NCBI GenBank assembly: GCA_029834535.1
Contig: JAQMWT010000005.1
Coordinates: 372,001 to 436,000, forward strand
Source: Chrysophaeum taylorii
Taxonomy: Eukaryota > Sar > Pelagophyceae > Pelagomonadales > Pelagomonadaceae
Reading direction: 5' to 3'
Length of the DNA stretch: 64,000 nt
Part shown: piece by piece, positions 9,546 to 19,533 of the stretch
Numbering within the stretch: the stretch's first letter is position 1
Layout of the letters: every line of letters begins with the position of its first letter
Translations under genes and position numbers: made by a program
Notes under the pieces: generated by a model
What the model was told of the DNA's origin: nothing
The model's input: only the letters and a program-made list of their open reading frames with translations
Database searches by the model: none

Positions 9546-10109
9546 ATGGTGGCTGCGTTCCGACGCGTGGGTGCCATCCTTCGAGGGTCGCCGGTGTTGA
9601 CGTCGATGGGGGTGACGGGGGCGAAGGCGTTTCTAGCGGACGCGATGGTGCAGCGAATTTGGGAGAAGCGCGAGGCGCTCGACTTGAAACGGAGTGTCGT
9701 CTTCGGAAGTTTTGGGTGTTTGTACCAGGGGCTGTTCCAGTACTTTGCGTTCAACCACGTCCTCGAGGGCGCGTTTCCGGGGGTTCGCCCGCGCGTCGTC
9801 CTGATCAAGGTAGCCCTGACGAACGCAATTCTCGACCCGTGCTTCTTCTTTCCGTCGTTTTACTCGCTCAAGGAAGCCCTCGCGGCCCAGCGCCTCGACG
9901 CCGCCGTCGTCATGGCAGCCCTCGACGAGTATCACTCCAACTACATGAACGACTGGCTCAACTCGTGGGCTGTCTGGCTACCGGCGCACGCGATCACCTA
10001 CGGGGTCATCCCCATCGAATGGCGGATACCATGGGTCGCCGCCGTCAGTTTCGGCTACGTCTGCATTCTCAGCAGCACGCGCGGTGAGGTATCGCGCACC
10101 ATCCGATGA
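9546..10109 (+). CDS. MPV17/PMP22-family integral membrane protein
   Basis: A 187-residue single-exon protein of normal family length. It opens with the RRVGAILRGSPVLTSMG region and has the family's conserved C-terminal block: NDWLNSWAVWLPAHAITYG followed by VIPIEWRIPWVAAVSFGYV. Four hydrophobic helices are expected. Members sit in the inner mitochondrial or peroxisomal membrane and are thought to form small channels. Which organelle applies cannot be read from this sequence, and no strong presequence is evident. The stop is followed directly by a GAT microsatellite. Confidence 0.82.
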   Translation: MVAAFRRVGAILRGSPVLTSMGVTGAKAFLADAMVQRIWEKREALDLKRSVVFGSFGCLYQGLFQYFAFNHVLEGAFPGVRPRVVLIKVALTNAILDPCFFFPSFYSLKEALAAQRLDAAVVMAALDEYHSNYMNDWLNSWAVWLPAHAITYGVIPIEWRIPWVAAVSFGYVCILSSTRGEVSRTIR

Positions 10110-10131
10110 TGATGATGATGATGATGATGAT
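10107..10131. repeat. (GAT)n microsatellite
   Basis: Eight tandem GAT units start at the MPV17-family stop codon. Confidence 0.9.
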
Positions 10132-10187
10132 TGCGATGTGATCCTGGACATGTGAATAGTATAATAAGACGACGTTGTCCTTCGAGC

Positions 10188-10313
10188 TCATCGCGGGAGG
10201 TAGACGGGGCGGGTGTGGTGGGTGTTGAACCGCAACCAGACCATGGGTTTGTCGAAGCGGCGTCCACACGGGATGGGAACAATGGTGGCGCCGGGTTTCC
10301 ACTTTCCTTTGTG
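10188..10313 (-). CDS. Fragment of an unrecognised gene, C-terminal exon
   Basis: The minus-strand frame reads GKWKPGATIVPIPCGRRFD then KPMVWLRFNTHHTRPVYLP and a stop at 10188. Third positions are almost all G or C, like host genes, and the antisense frame is not. The upstream edge looks like a splice acceptor region near 10313. No upstream exon could be placed, so it may be the tail of a broken gene. Confidence 0.4.
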   Translation of the reverse strand, partial: HKGKWKPGATIVPIPCGRRFDKPMVWLRFNTHHTRPVYLPR

Positions 10314-10418
10314 TGGGGTCCCCTTGATGTTAAATTCTCTGGTAATTCCCCTTGGTGTTAAATAATCAACCGCATCCGCGGTGCCTTCGCCGCAGTCAGG
10401 GGCCGTCAAATTTCCGTT

Positions 10419-10777
10419 CTAGCCAGCTCAAGTCCTTCATCTATGGCCACACCGGCAAGCGCGCCAAGGCCAAGAACAACACGGAGAATGACCTCGATAA
10501 AGAGGCCAGCTTCCACGTCGACAAGACCCCCTGCTTCTGCCTCCGACGCCAGGTCCGCCCCCCCCACGACGACAAGAGCCTGGCCGTGAGCGAGATCGGC
10601 AATTTCTTCGACGATCATGACGATGACTCCGAAGTCGATGCTTCATTCCTGATCGCGACCTGCGGCCTCGTCCCCTCGAACCCCGCCAGCTCCAAGTCAC
10701 CACTCTCACGATACACCCACATATGCCATACATTCTCGCTGGTGGGGCTTTTCGTGGCGCTCCACTTCCTCCAATAG
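10419..10777 (+). CDS. Fragment of an unrecognised gene, plus strand
   Basis: After a TTCTAG acceptor-like sequence an open frame with strong GC3 bias reads SSQLKSFIYGHTGKRAKAKN and continues with a cysteine pair (PCFCLRR) and an acidic stretch (FFDDHDDDSEVD). A hydrophobic tail follows before the stop at 10777. It faces the minus-strand fragment ending at 10188. The family is not recognised, and no ATG-containing first exon was found. It may be one intact exon or a gene fragment moved by the neighbouring repeats. Confidence 0.4.
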
Positions 10778-11270
10778 CGCTCACCCCGTCTCGTGACCGT
10801 CTCGTCCCAAAATTTGCCACTTAAATTCGTGCAAAGTGGCCCAATTTAAAAACTTATTCGCCTCTTAATTAAACAGACCGACTTTGGCACGAAACCTTGG
10901 TAGAGGCAGCAACTCCTACGGGTCTCGGGCTCGTTCCTACGTGTGGGTGCGTATGTCGAGGCTGTGTCGCTGGCTCGGCAGCGCCCGGTGTCGACCTCTT
11001 GCGTGTTTTCGCGGGTCTCGCAAAAATCTGGCTCATTGATTTTGTCACGTACCGGGGATACTTTTCCAAACTATAGAAACGTGTTCACATGACAGCGAAC
11101 TCCGAAGTGACTTGGACGTGTTCTCGGGCTTGACACCGCGGAGCGTGTTCTACGACATGCTGGACTCATACTCGCGTTTAAAGTTTCGCTATCTTCGTGT
11201 GACAAAAGCTCGGAGGATTTGACGGCAAGATCGACCCTCTCTTTAATTCAAGGCAGGCCGTATCATATAC
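10778..11270. other. No gene recognised
   Basis: AT content is higher than in the flanking coding DNA, frames are short and no repeat boundary was seen before copy B begins. Confidence 0.4.
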
Positions 11271-12333
11271 CAATTTACAAGTGCAGGCCAGTAAGTTCAC
11301 CTACTCCCAATCTCTAACCCCAGTAAGTTCACCTGGTCCCAGTAAGTTCACCTGGTCAGTAAGTTCACCTAGTCCCAATCTCTAACCCCAGTAAGTTCGG
11401 CGTAAACCCGCTCGTGCTCACACCCACTCACCCCACTCTCCTTCGAGCTCGTCGCTCTCACCTCCGCCAATCTAAGCCGCTTTTATCCGTACACGCCGCT
11501 AGCCTTTGCGTTCACTTTTAAAACCCTCGTAAGTTCACTTGGTCCCAGTAAGTTCACCTGGTTACTTAGTTCACCTAGTCCCAATCTCAAACCCCAGTAA
11601 GTTCACCTGGTCCCAGTAAGTTCACCTACCGTGCGCGTGTAGACACCGGGAGGGGGCTTATCGGTATTGCGCAGCACGTGTGGGGTAGGGTGGAGTCGTC
11701 GACTCAGAAGAGGATATCCTCGGGGTTGCCGATCGACAGAGAGCCACGCAGAGCTGGACGTGGCAGAAGACGGGCTTGGGAAAGAGGACGCCGACCTCGC
11801 GGGGCGTCTGGCCCTAGCTCTTGGTGATCGTTTGGCGTCGGCGGGCCTTACGGGATACAGGTTGGAGGAGCCTCGGTGACAACGACAAGATCGATCATGT
11901 ATCTGGTACCGTTGCAGTGGCCGTGCGACGGGTCGAGGTTGCGAAGACTTTAAGCTCGCGATCAAAGTCAGCATGCCGTTGGTTGTCAGGGAGTTCAAAA
12001 CTCGACTGTAAAGAGCGAGGCGTCGGCTTCCGACCCAACCTAGTCGGCCGAAAAGAACTCCGACGCCTCGTCTCCGGGAAAAAAAGGCCGCGGTCATGCG
12101 CGCGTTGTCAGCATCGACAACATCGTTTCGACGGGGCGTGAGAATGGCGCGCTGAAAGAGCCGCCGCGGGTCGTGGAAATAGTCTGCGAGGTCGCCGTAG
12201 ACGGCTTGGTGGATCACTGTCTGACTCTCGCGCCTACCTGATCCTTACTCTCGCGCCTACCTGGTCCTTACCCTAAATCGAGGGACAGACAAACAAACAA
12301 ACAGACAGACAAACATCTGTCGATTAGTAGTTA
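11271..12333 (-). mobile_element. Helitron-like repeat, copy B (uninterrupted)
   Basis: About 1.06 kb, with the same ends as copy A. Left arrays of AGTAAGTTCACCTGGTCC motifs, a central helicase fragment and an ACAG-rich right end are contiguous, giving the empty-site reference for the two insertions in copy A. By eye, matched parts differ at only a few percent of positions, so the two copies separated or were homogenised fairly recently. Confidence 0.65.
11603..12217 (-). pseudogene. PIF1/Helitron helicase C-terminal fragment, copy B
   Basis: The minus-strand frame opens with an AVYGDLADYFHDPRRLFQRA stretch running into ILTPRRNDVVDADNARM, matching the region before the last helicase motifs in Helitron PIF1 proteins. 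Later motifs (CNGTR, INKSQGQT, LYVAL) are in another frame. The whole frame stays open for about 200 codons by chance of GC content, but the protein is not coherent. No helicase P-loop or Rep domain is present. Confidence 0.65.
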
Positions 12334-14112
12334 GGATAAAATCCATCGAGGACGGACGGCATCTTCCTGCTAATCACGTTACTTGGACTATAATTAATAC
12401 CGAACAATGTAAACTACACGCAGGAGAAGTTCAACAACAAGCAAGTTGGTGGCATGCTGCACTGCGAACTACCTTACCGCTGAATGAACGCCTTCATCGT
12501 GTTTGTTATCGACTTGAGAAAAGGGGATTTTCACAAAACTCTTTCATCACATCGTCGTGTTTACTCGGTGCTGGCAATTTAACGCGCTGGTCTTGCGGAA
12601 ATTGACACGCAGCACAGGCAGCCTCACGTGTACTGGAATCGACGACCTCGACGCGTTCCTCAACAAGTTTATAAGCGGCGTACGTCACCACCACCAGGAT
12701 TTTCCTTATTCATCTGCTCTCTTTTTGCTCCACAACGAGATGATTCCCTGACACCATCATTTCAAATTGCTATTTATTATTGACGAAAGTTTGCTAACTT
12801 ACATTGGATTTCTCTTACGTTTTGAGTACAATATATGCGAGCGCCGTCAAATGAAGTAAAACCTGGCCACATCACAACTATTTGTAGTATACGGCCAGCA
12901 ACTTTACGAAGAATGGAGCAACTCGGCCTAATGCCGAAAATTTTTCAACTATGCAACACCAACAGCACCCACGCGTTCAGAGCCCTACCCTACGCTACCA
13001 TCGTGCTCACCGGCGCTCCTCACAATCCCAACAGCACCATCAACACCAACCCTATTTCACCAACTTCATTCCACTCCAACATCGAACCCATCCTTGACAA
13101 ATCCTGCCTTCACATGTTCTCGTGTTGCCACCGTCAAAAACAGCTCCTCTGATCTTTTCGGGTCCGCATATCGCACGTGACTCCCTACCACAGCCCCTTA
13201 CAGATACTTTGGATTATCCGATGTCGCTTCAAATAAATGCGCCTTAAGCTCCCAATGAACAATCGTGGTTTATCCAAATTTACCTGCGCGTCCAATGGAC
13301 AATCGAGACGGACAGTCGAGATGTGTTCACACCGGAATCTCCACTTTGATCACTTCACGCCATTTCACTTCCACTTTTGTACGGTTTATCCACACCAGAA
13401 TCTACACGCTTGAACAGTTACTATTCACGACAATTTTCGCTTCTAGCAAAGTTCTACTTGTACGTATGTAACATTTTTTTCGGCGACATTGCGTATGCTG
13501 CCGTTTCGCCACACACTACGTTCGACTTTTGGCATGCTCGTCTCGACCACGTTTTTACTCGACAAGATTCGATTTTGGCAGTTGGCCCACGTGTCCTTCC
13601 CGAATCTTTGCCGCGGTGTCTCTTTCAATTCGTGCTCCTTGTGCTTTGGGTAACATGTATGCAAGATCGAGATGATGTCTCAACGAACTGTCAATCGAGA
13701 TGATGTCCCAACGAACTGTCAATCGAGATAACGCGAATTCGCCACTAACTGTACTCAGCGACCTGCAAATCGAAAGCTTAGTGACTTGTCAATTGAAACG
13801 ATGAGAATCGGACTGACCTCTCGCTTGGCGACCCGCCGCAGACGCCGCGCTTCGGCTGTGTCGATTACAAACTCCAGGACAATCTCAGAGAACTGCGCAT
13901 CAGAAGCGGCACCCCATCGAGCCACGTATTGCATGTGACGAGCCTGTCAAACACGCGGGGGTCGGGGATAAACTCAGAGATACAGGTAGCAGTTGACCCA
14001 AAATGCGCGGCAAGCGGACGCTTGGTTTTAGGCGTCAATCTTTACCACTCCTGGCTGCTGCCCATTTTATAGCGAACCGCGGCGTCTGTCTGTCTCGAGC
14101 CGCATCGAGGGT
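12334..14112. other. AT-richer interval without a recognisable gene
   Basis: Frames of 60-110 codons occur on both strands (for example 12835-13152 and 13377-13703, plus), with neither GC3 bias nor known motifs. The composition differs sharply from host genes and suggests old, decayed insertions. Confidence 0.4.
13669..13729 (+). repeat. Short tandem repeat, about 27-bp unit
   Basis: Two units of CAACGAACTGTCAATCGAGA with an adjoining GATGATGTC stretch lie head to tail, followed by a decayed third partial unit. Confidence 0.6.
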
Positions 14113-14445
14113 TCTTAAAGGTCGACCGCTAAGAGGGGGGTTTTGAAGGTCGGCCGCCAAGAGGGGGGTGGTGCGCGAGCGGGGGCTTGAGGGTTTTGGT
14201 GCGCCGGCTGGAGACGACACTAGGGATGTGCCTGGAAGGCGGAAGTGGGTTTCCCGTCAGTTGCCGGGGGTAAGAGCGTCAGGGCTGCCTGAAAAGGCGG
14301 GGCCTAGTCGGGATTGTCGGGGCAGAGGGTGGACTGCTAAGATTCGAATAAGAGGGGGAGCACGGACCTTGAGAGGTTTTTAAGGTCGGCTGCTAAGAGG
14401 GGGGGGTGCTTGTGGGTGGGGGCATGACCGTGAGAGGCTGCCAGC
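14113..14445 (-). repeat. GC-rich dispersed repeat, two partial copies
   Basis: Read in reverse, this is related to the tail at 7699-8095: the CTTAGCAGTCGAC block appears here as its complement (GTCGACCGCTAAGAGGGGGG and variants) at about 14120, 14150 and 14385. The intervening part has the GATGTGCCTGGAAGGCGG segment. It is an inverted, diverged relative of the retroposon tail. Confidence 0.55.
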
Positions 14446-15533
14446 ACGCTGTCGTGCATGCCAACGTGCGTGCGAGATGGTGAGGCGTGCACTGCCGATC
14501 GCTAGAAGACCAGCCGAAGTGTTGTTGTAAGTCCCGATACAACTCGCCGCAGAGAACCAGGGCGCGATTCAAATCGTCAACTTGGCGGGCGATGGCTCTG
14601 GCTGTTTAACGCACGACGTCGGGTCTTGCAGCTGCACGACCAAGAGCATCCAGTCATCCTGATGCCCGTAGCTTCGACTCCGACTTGAGTGCCGAAAAGC
14701 TTCGCGCCGGAGGGGCTCGATTGTAAGTAAGCAGCCGAAGTTTCCATCGGTGATTCCGAGGCCAGCGAGAGTTTCGTGGAACACACCCAGCTCGTCGTAC
14801 GAGTCGTGGGCGAAACGCTCCTATGGAAACCCTACTTCATGTGTGCGGCGCTCGCCATGCACTGACTCGGCGGCGGCGACGACGAACGCGAAGTTATTGG
14901 GCGCTTTGGACGTGGTGGCGCGCGACGACAGGAGCACTCGGATTAGCCGCCTTAAGATAAGACGTATTAGACGTAGTTATCTTTCTCGCTCGTTCAGCAA
15001 CCTCCTGTTTCGGAAACGAACTTGTTTCACTCTTCTTTTTATCCCCTCAACCGGAGGACGGACCCTCAATGCATTCTCATGCAAACTCCCAGACTCAAGA
15101 GCCAGAATCCCGGCGGGTCGCAAGATGAGCATCATGAACGGCAACGGAATAAAAGAAGTGCAGGGCTAATAAAGGGCGTAATAACTAGGGGCATGGAGGG
15201 GTAAAAGACAGCGGCGCCGACGGTGACGATTAAGGACAACATCACAACAAAGCGATAAGGCGGGGGTGTCGAATGCGACGGACGAAGGTGAGACAAGCAG
15301 TGGCATCGAAACGCAGGTTCGCCAGAGGACGCGCACCAGGTGGCGGGGGTGGTAGTGTTCGGTGTTCCAAGCAAGATGTGCCGAATAAATAGTCCCGAGC
15401 GACTTGAGACGCGCGGCGACGACGACGGCAAAGCGGGCGGACGGGCGGACGGGCGGGCGAAAGAGGAGGAGAAGCGCGCGCAAGAACAAGGAGATGATGC
15501 TGAGGTGCGGTCAGCTTTGCTCGGGTAGGGTCG
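14446..15533. other. No confident gene
   Basis: A minus-strand frame at 14569-14784 contains FAHDSYDELGVFHETLAGLG and then ITDGNFGCLLTIEPLRRE, which looks protein-like but is unrecognised and isolated. The remainder down to the importin stop at 15534 is compatible with the importin 3' flank. Confidence 0.3.
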
Positions 15534-18500
15534 TTATGCGCTATCGTTGTGCCGATGTTCCGCGTGTTCGCGGGCACGTCGTTCTGCCAAGGAGAACATC
15601 TCGGGGACGCGGGCTTGGAGGTCGTGGGGGAGGCGGTTGACGATGGCCTCGAGCTCCCCCCTCGCCTGAGCGGCCTGGAAGGCGTTGAAGATGAGGACGT
15701 GTTCGTCCTCATCGTCGATGGGCGAGGTGTAGCAGAGGACGTCGTCGTCCATGTTGAAGTCTGTCGCGCGCGCAAAGCTGGTGATCGCGTCGCGCATCGA
15801 AGTGCCGTTCTCGTCCTTGGCGTTGGTGATGGCGGCCATGTAGGCTTCGTCCTCGGGGTCGTCGACGTCTTCGTCGAAGTTTGCGGCGGCGACGGCGTCG
15901 TCCTCGTCGTCGTCGGCGACCGCGCGGTCGTCGTCGTCGTCGTCGTCGTCGTCTTCAAAGCCGTCGTCCGCGCCTCGTTGGTTGGCATCGAGGTCGTCGT
16001 CGTCGTCCGATTCGTCGTCGCCTACGAGGCTGACGCAGCCGGCGAGGGCGTGGGGCTTGAGGAGGGCAAACGTCGGATCGTCGAGGGCGAGGACGGCGGC
16101 GAAGCCGAGGACGGCGCACTTGGCCGCGAGAGCGTTGAGGCGTCCCGAGTCGGTGACGTTGAACCAGGCGGCGAAGAAGGCGTCCGGCGGTCCGGTCGAG
16201 GTCGCCGCCTTGAGCGAGAGGCCCGCGTCATACCAGAGGAGCGACGACCAAACGGTGACGAGGGCGGTCGCGAGGCCGAACATCCACGGCGTCGCGGCTC
16301 GGTCGGCGCGGTCGTCGTCCCGGCGGGTCGGGGCGGGCGCGGGCGCGGGCGCGTCGGGGTCGCGGGGTTTCGGGCCGAGACAGAGGGGGAGGACGGTCGC
16401 GACGAGGCGAGCGTAGGCGGCGACCGAGTCGTCGACCCTGCCCTTGCAGTTGTGGACGATGGAGAGGAGGATGTAGGTGGCCTTGACGGCGTCGCGCTCG
16501 CAGGTGCGATGGAGGTTTTCGGGCGCGAGGAGGCGCGCGGCGACTCCCGACAATTTGTCGACGTAGCGGCGGCCGTCGGCCGTGCGCAAAGTCAAAAATG
16601 TGTCGGGGTCCCGTGAGACGAAGTTGTCGAAGGGGCGCACGAGGTCGGGGATGTAGTCGTAGGCCCACTCGTGGAAGGCGTCGACGAGGAGTTCGAAGAG
16701 GTGCCAGAGGTCGCGCGACAGGGGGACGTCGCTGGAAAAGGTCAAGTAGGTCAGGACCTCGATCGCATTTTCGAAGTACTCGACAAGCTCGCCGCCGCGC
16801 GAGCCGAAAATTCGGACGAGGACGGGGACGAGGTAGGGCTCAACTTGCGAGTAGACGTTGTTCTCGTTGCTCGAGATCGAGTTGAGGGTCGCGGCCATCG
16901 CCTCGACGCACTGCGCAGCCGCCATCGAGGCCTCGTCGTCGTCTTCGCCGACCGCGGCGTAGGCCGAGAAGGCCTCGACGAGATTTCGCGCCAGGGCGAC
17001 GGCGTACGGAGCGATCTCGTCGCCAAACTTGTCGATGACGATCTCGAGCGCCTGGACGACGTCGTCCGAACCTATGTCGCCCATGATCTGGAAACACGCG
17101 TCGAGGATCTGCGGGAGCGCGGGCCGCATCAGCACGTCGACGCCCGGGTGGTCCGATGCCGCGAGGAGCTGCCGCACGGCGCCGGCCGCCTCGACCCGCA
17201 CGGGCAGCTTGGCGTCATTGAGCCCCGCGAGCGCCGCGTGCACGCACTGCGCGACGCGCGCCTCGGGCAGGCGGCACGCGTGCGTCGCGAACTGCTGGAG
17301 GGTCCAGCACGCGCGCGACCGGAGCACGCCCGCCGCCGTGCCGTTGCTGCCCTCGCCGCCGCCGCCGCCTCCGCCGCCGCCGACGGAACGAAGGGCCCCG
17401 TCGGCGCCGACGATCTCGGGCAGCACGTGGTGCGCGAGGATTGAGTCTACGTGCGCGGCGTACTTTTTCTTTTTTTTGAGCTCGTCCGAGAGCGCGCCCA
17501 GCGCGCTCAGCGCGCCGTCCTTGGATCGGACGGCGTCGAGGGTCCGACGCTCGTGCGGGGTCGCCTCGTACGCCGCGAGGACCTCGGACAGCCGCCCGAG
17601 GAGCTTGTCGAAGACGTCCTTGGGCCTCGTCCTCACCAAGCCGGCGACGAGGTTCATCGCGGCCGCGCGCGGCTCGAGAAAGTCCTCCAACGGGTCGTGT
17701 GCCTTGCGAACAAACTCCTGGGGATCCGTCTCGAACTGCTCGATGTCCTCGAGGCTCGCGCACATGGTCGGCAAACACGCCTCGAACAGGATGAAGTCGA
17801 GGTGCGGCCGCATGAGCTTGTAGAGAGCGCCGATCTCGACGGCCGTATCGACGTACGTGAAACACAGCTGCCGGACGCGCGGCGAGACGTAACACCCGCG
17901 CGCCGACGCGGCGAGGAGACCGAAGCACGACTCCAACAAGGCCGGGGCCTGGCGCGCGGCGAACGTTTCGGCGAACGCGCGGCCGGACTCCTCCATGTAC
18001 TTGGCTCGTCCGTACCGCTGGAGGAACCGCGCCGAGATCTGCGTCGCCCACTTCTTGAGCTTCCAGACGGGCGACGCCGCGAGCGCGTCGCACTCGGCCC
18101 GCGTGCTCGGAACCGCGACGGTGGTACCGCACTCCATCGACGCCTTGACGAGGTCGAACCACTGGATTACGTAGTCGGGCTGCCGCCGCGCCGCCTCGGG
18201 CAGCGCGTACTGCGTGCAAGACCAAAAAATCTTCAAGATCACCTTGGCGAGCGTCGCCGCCTCGGGGTGCGCGGCCGCCGCGCTCACAAAGTTCGCAAGA
18301 AGCGACCGCAGCAGCTCGAACGTCTTCAACACGATGTCCTCGAGCGGCAGCCGCGCGCCCGCGTCCCGGCTCTTGAACTCGAACCGCTTGCATAGTTTTC
18401 GCGTCGCCAGCAACGCGTTGTGCACGCTCGCCGCGTCCTGCTGCGCGACGAGCGCCGACACCAACGTCGGCAGCAACTCGGGCCATGTCACGGGGTAGTC

Positions 18501-19017
18501 CTTAATCGACACCTCGTTCACGCACTCGGCGAGCCTACGGCGGTGGTTGGGTCGCATTTTTTTCGCTCGGACGCCGGACGTCGTCGTTCACTGGTCGCGA
18601 ACGGCCGCCTCCGTCTCCGCGAGCAAAGTCGAGAGAATCTCGGACCGGGCCGACGCTTTCTCCGAGTCGCTCGCCTGAGAAAGAAAGAAAGAAGAGCGAC
18701 TCAAAACACCTTCTTCGACTTATTTCTTCGCACGAACAAAGCGTCGGGCTGCTCCCACTTGCGTTTGATCATGTTCTTCAGCGTGATCGCCGCTGCTTGC
18801 CTCGCTTCGCGCTGCACCGAGCCCTGCGGTCTGGTAACAAACCACCAGCGATCAACCTTACCTCGGCCGCCACCTGCAGCAACACGAAGACCGAGCCCCG
18901 ATGTTCCGTCAACGAGGCGATCTGTTCCTCGGCACGCTTCCGCTCGACCGAGTTGGGCGAGAACGACGCCAACAGCATCGCCACCACCGTCTGCGGCGAC
19001 ATGACGCGTTCCTCCAT
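15534..19017 (-). CDS. Importin-7/8-like nuclear import receptor (importin-beta family)
   Basis: Four exons (19017-18862, 18823-18710, 18674-18592, 18534-15534) with introns of 38, 35 and 57 bp give 1117 residues. The N-terminal importin-beta domain is recovered by splicing: SPQTVVAMLLASFSPNSVER, then REARQAAAITLKNMIKRKW, then QLAECVNEVSIKDYPVTWPE, which parallel IPO7/IPO8/Nmd5. A long HEAT-repeat body follows, with a glycine-rich loop and, near the C-terminus, a DED-rich acidic tract like that of importin-7. The apparent ATG at 18557 lies inside the third intron. Importin-7/8 proteins carry ribosomal proteins and histones through the nuclear pore with RanGTP control. A Ty3/gypsy element begins about 190 bp upstream of the start. 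Confidence 0.85.
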
Positions 19018-19212
19018 TGCGCCAGCCAGCTTCGAGGAGCCGCAAGCGGCGTCGCAAGCAGCGTCGATCTCGCGTTTCTTCTTTGCGAACACGCCACTAG
19101 CCTTCGGCCAGCGTGTGATATATCGCGGAACGCCGAAAGAAAGCCCTACTACTAGCGGACCCACCGAGAAGGGTTTAGGATGGGGCGTTCCTGGGCGTGC
19201 GGGCGTCGCTGG

Positions 19213-19533
19213 TATGGCGGCACAGAAAAACCTTCCCGACCCCCGGGTGACAGACAAAGGGGGTACTCATCGACTCGTCCTAGACCTCGCTGAACGAGGA
19301 AAACACGGACTCGGGGTCGGGTATGCTCGCCACACACCTTGCTCACGTTGTCCTCTCAACAAGATGGAGAGATGGTATATGATAGCAAGGAAACTACAAG
19401 AATACAGCAAGAATGCTTCTCACAAGAGAGAGGTATGATGTCACTAAGAAGATCGGGAAAGGTGTCCCGTTGAACGGGTATCAAGCCTCGAGAGAGGGGG
19501 GGTAAGCCATAGCGGTCAGGAGTTGCCGCCACA
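19213..19533 (-). repeat. 3' LTR of the Ty3/gypsy element
   Basis: 321 bp. On the minus strand it begins TGTGGCGGCA and ends TGCCGCCATA, so its ends are short inverted repeats. It is a near-identical partner of the 26345-26667 copy. Confidence 0.92.

Noticed and set aside
11276-11640. Regular motif arrays as a CRISPR array
   Set aside because: Spacing is irregular, units are degenerate, the setting is eukaryotic and there are no cas genes.
17215-18486. Long overlapping frames (423 and 314 codons) inside the importin gene
   Set aside because: Arginine/alanine-rich shadows of the importin coding strand.
18537-18557. ATG at 18557 as the importin start
   Set aside because: It lies in an intron; the importin-beta N-terminal motifs are found in three upstream exons.
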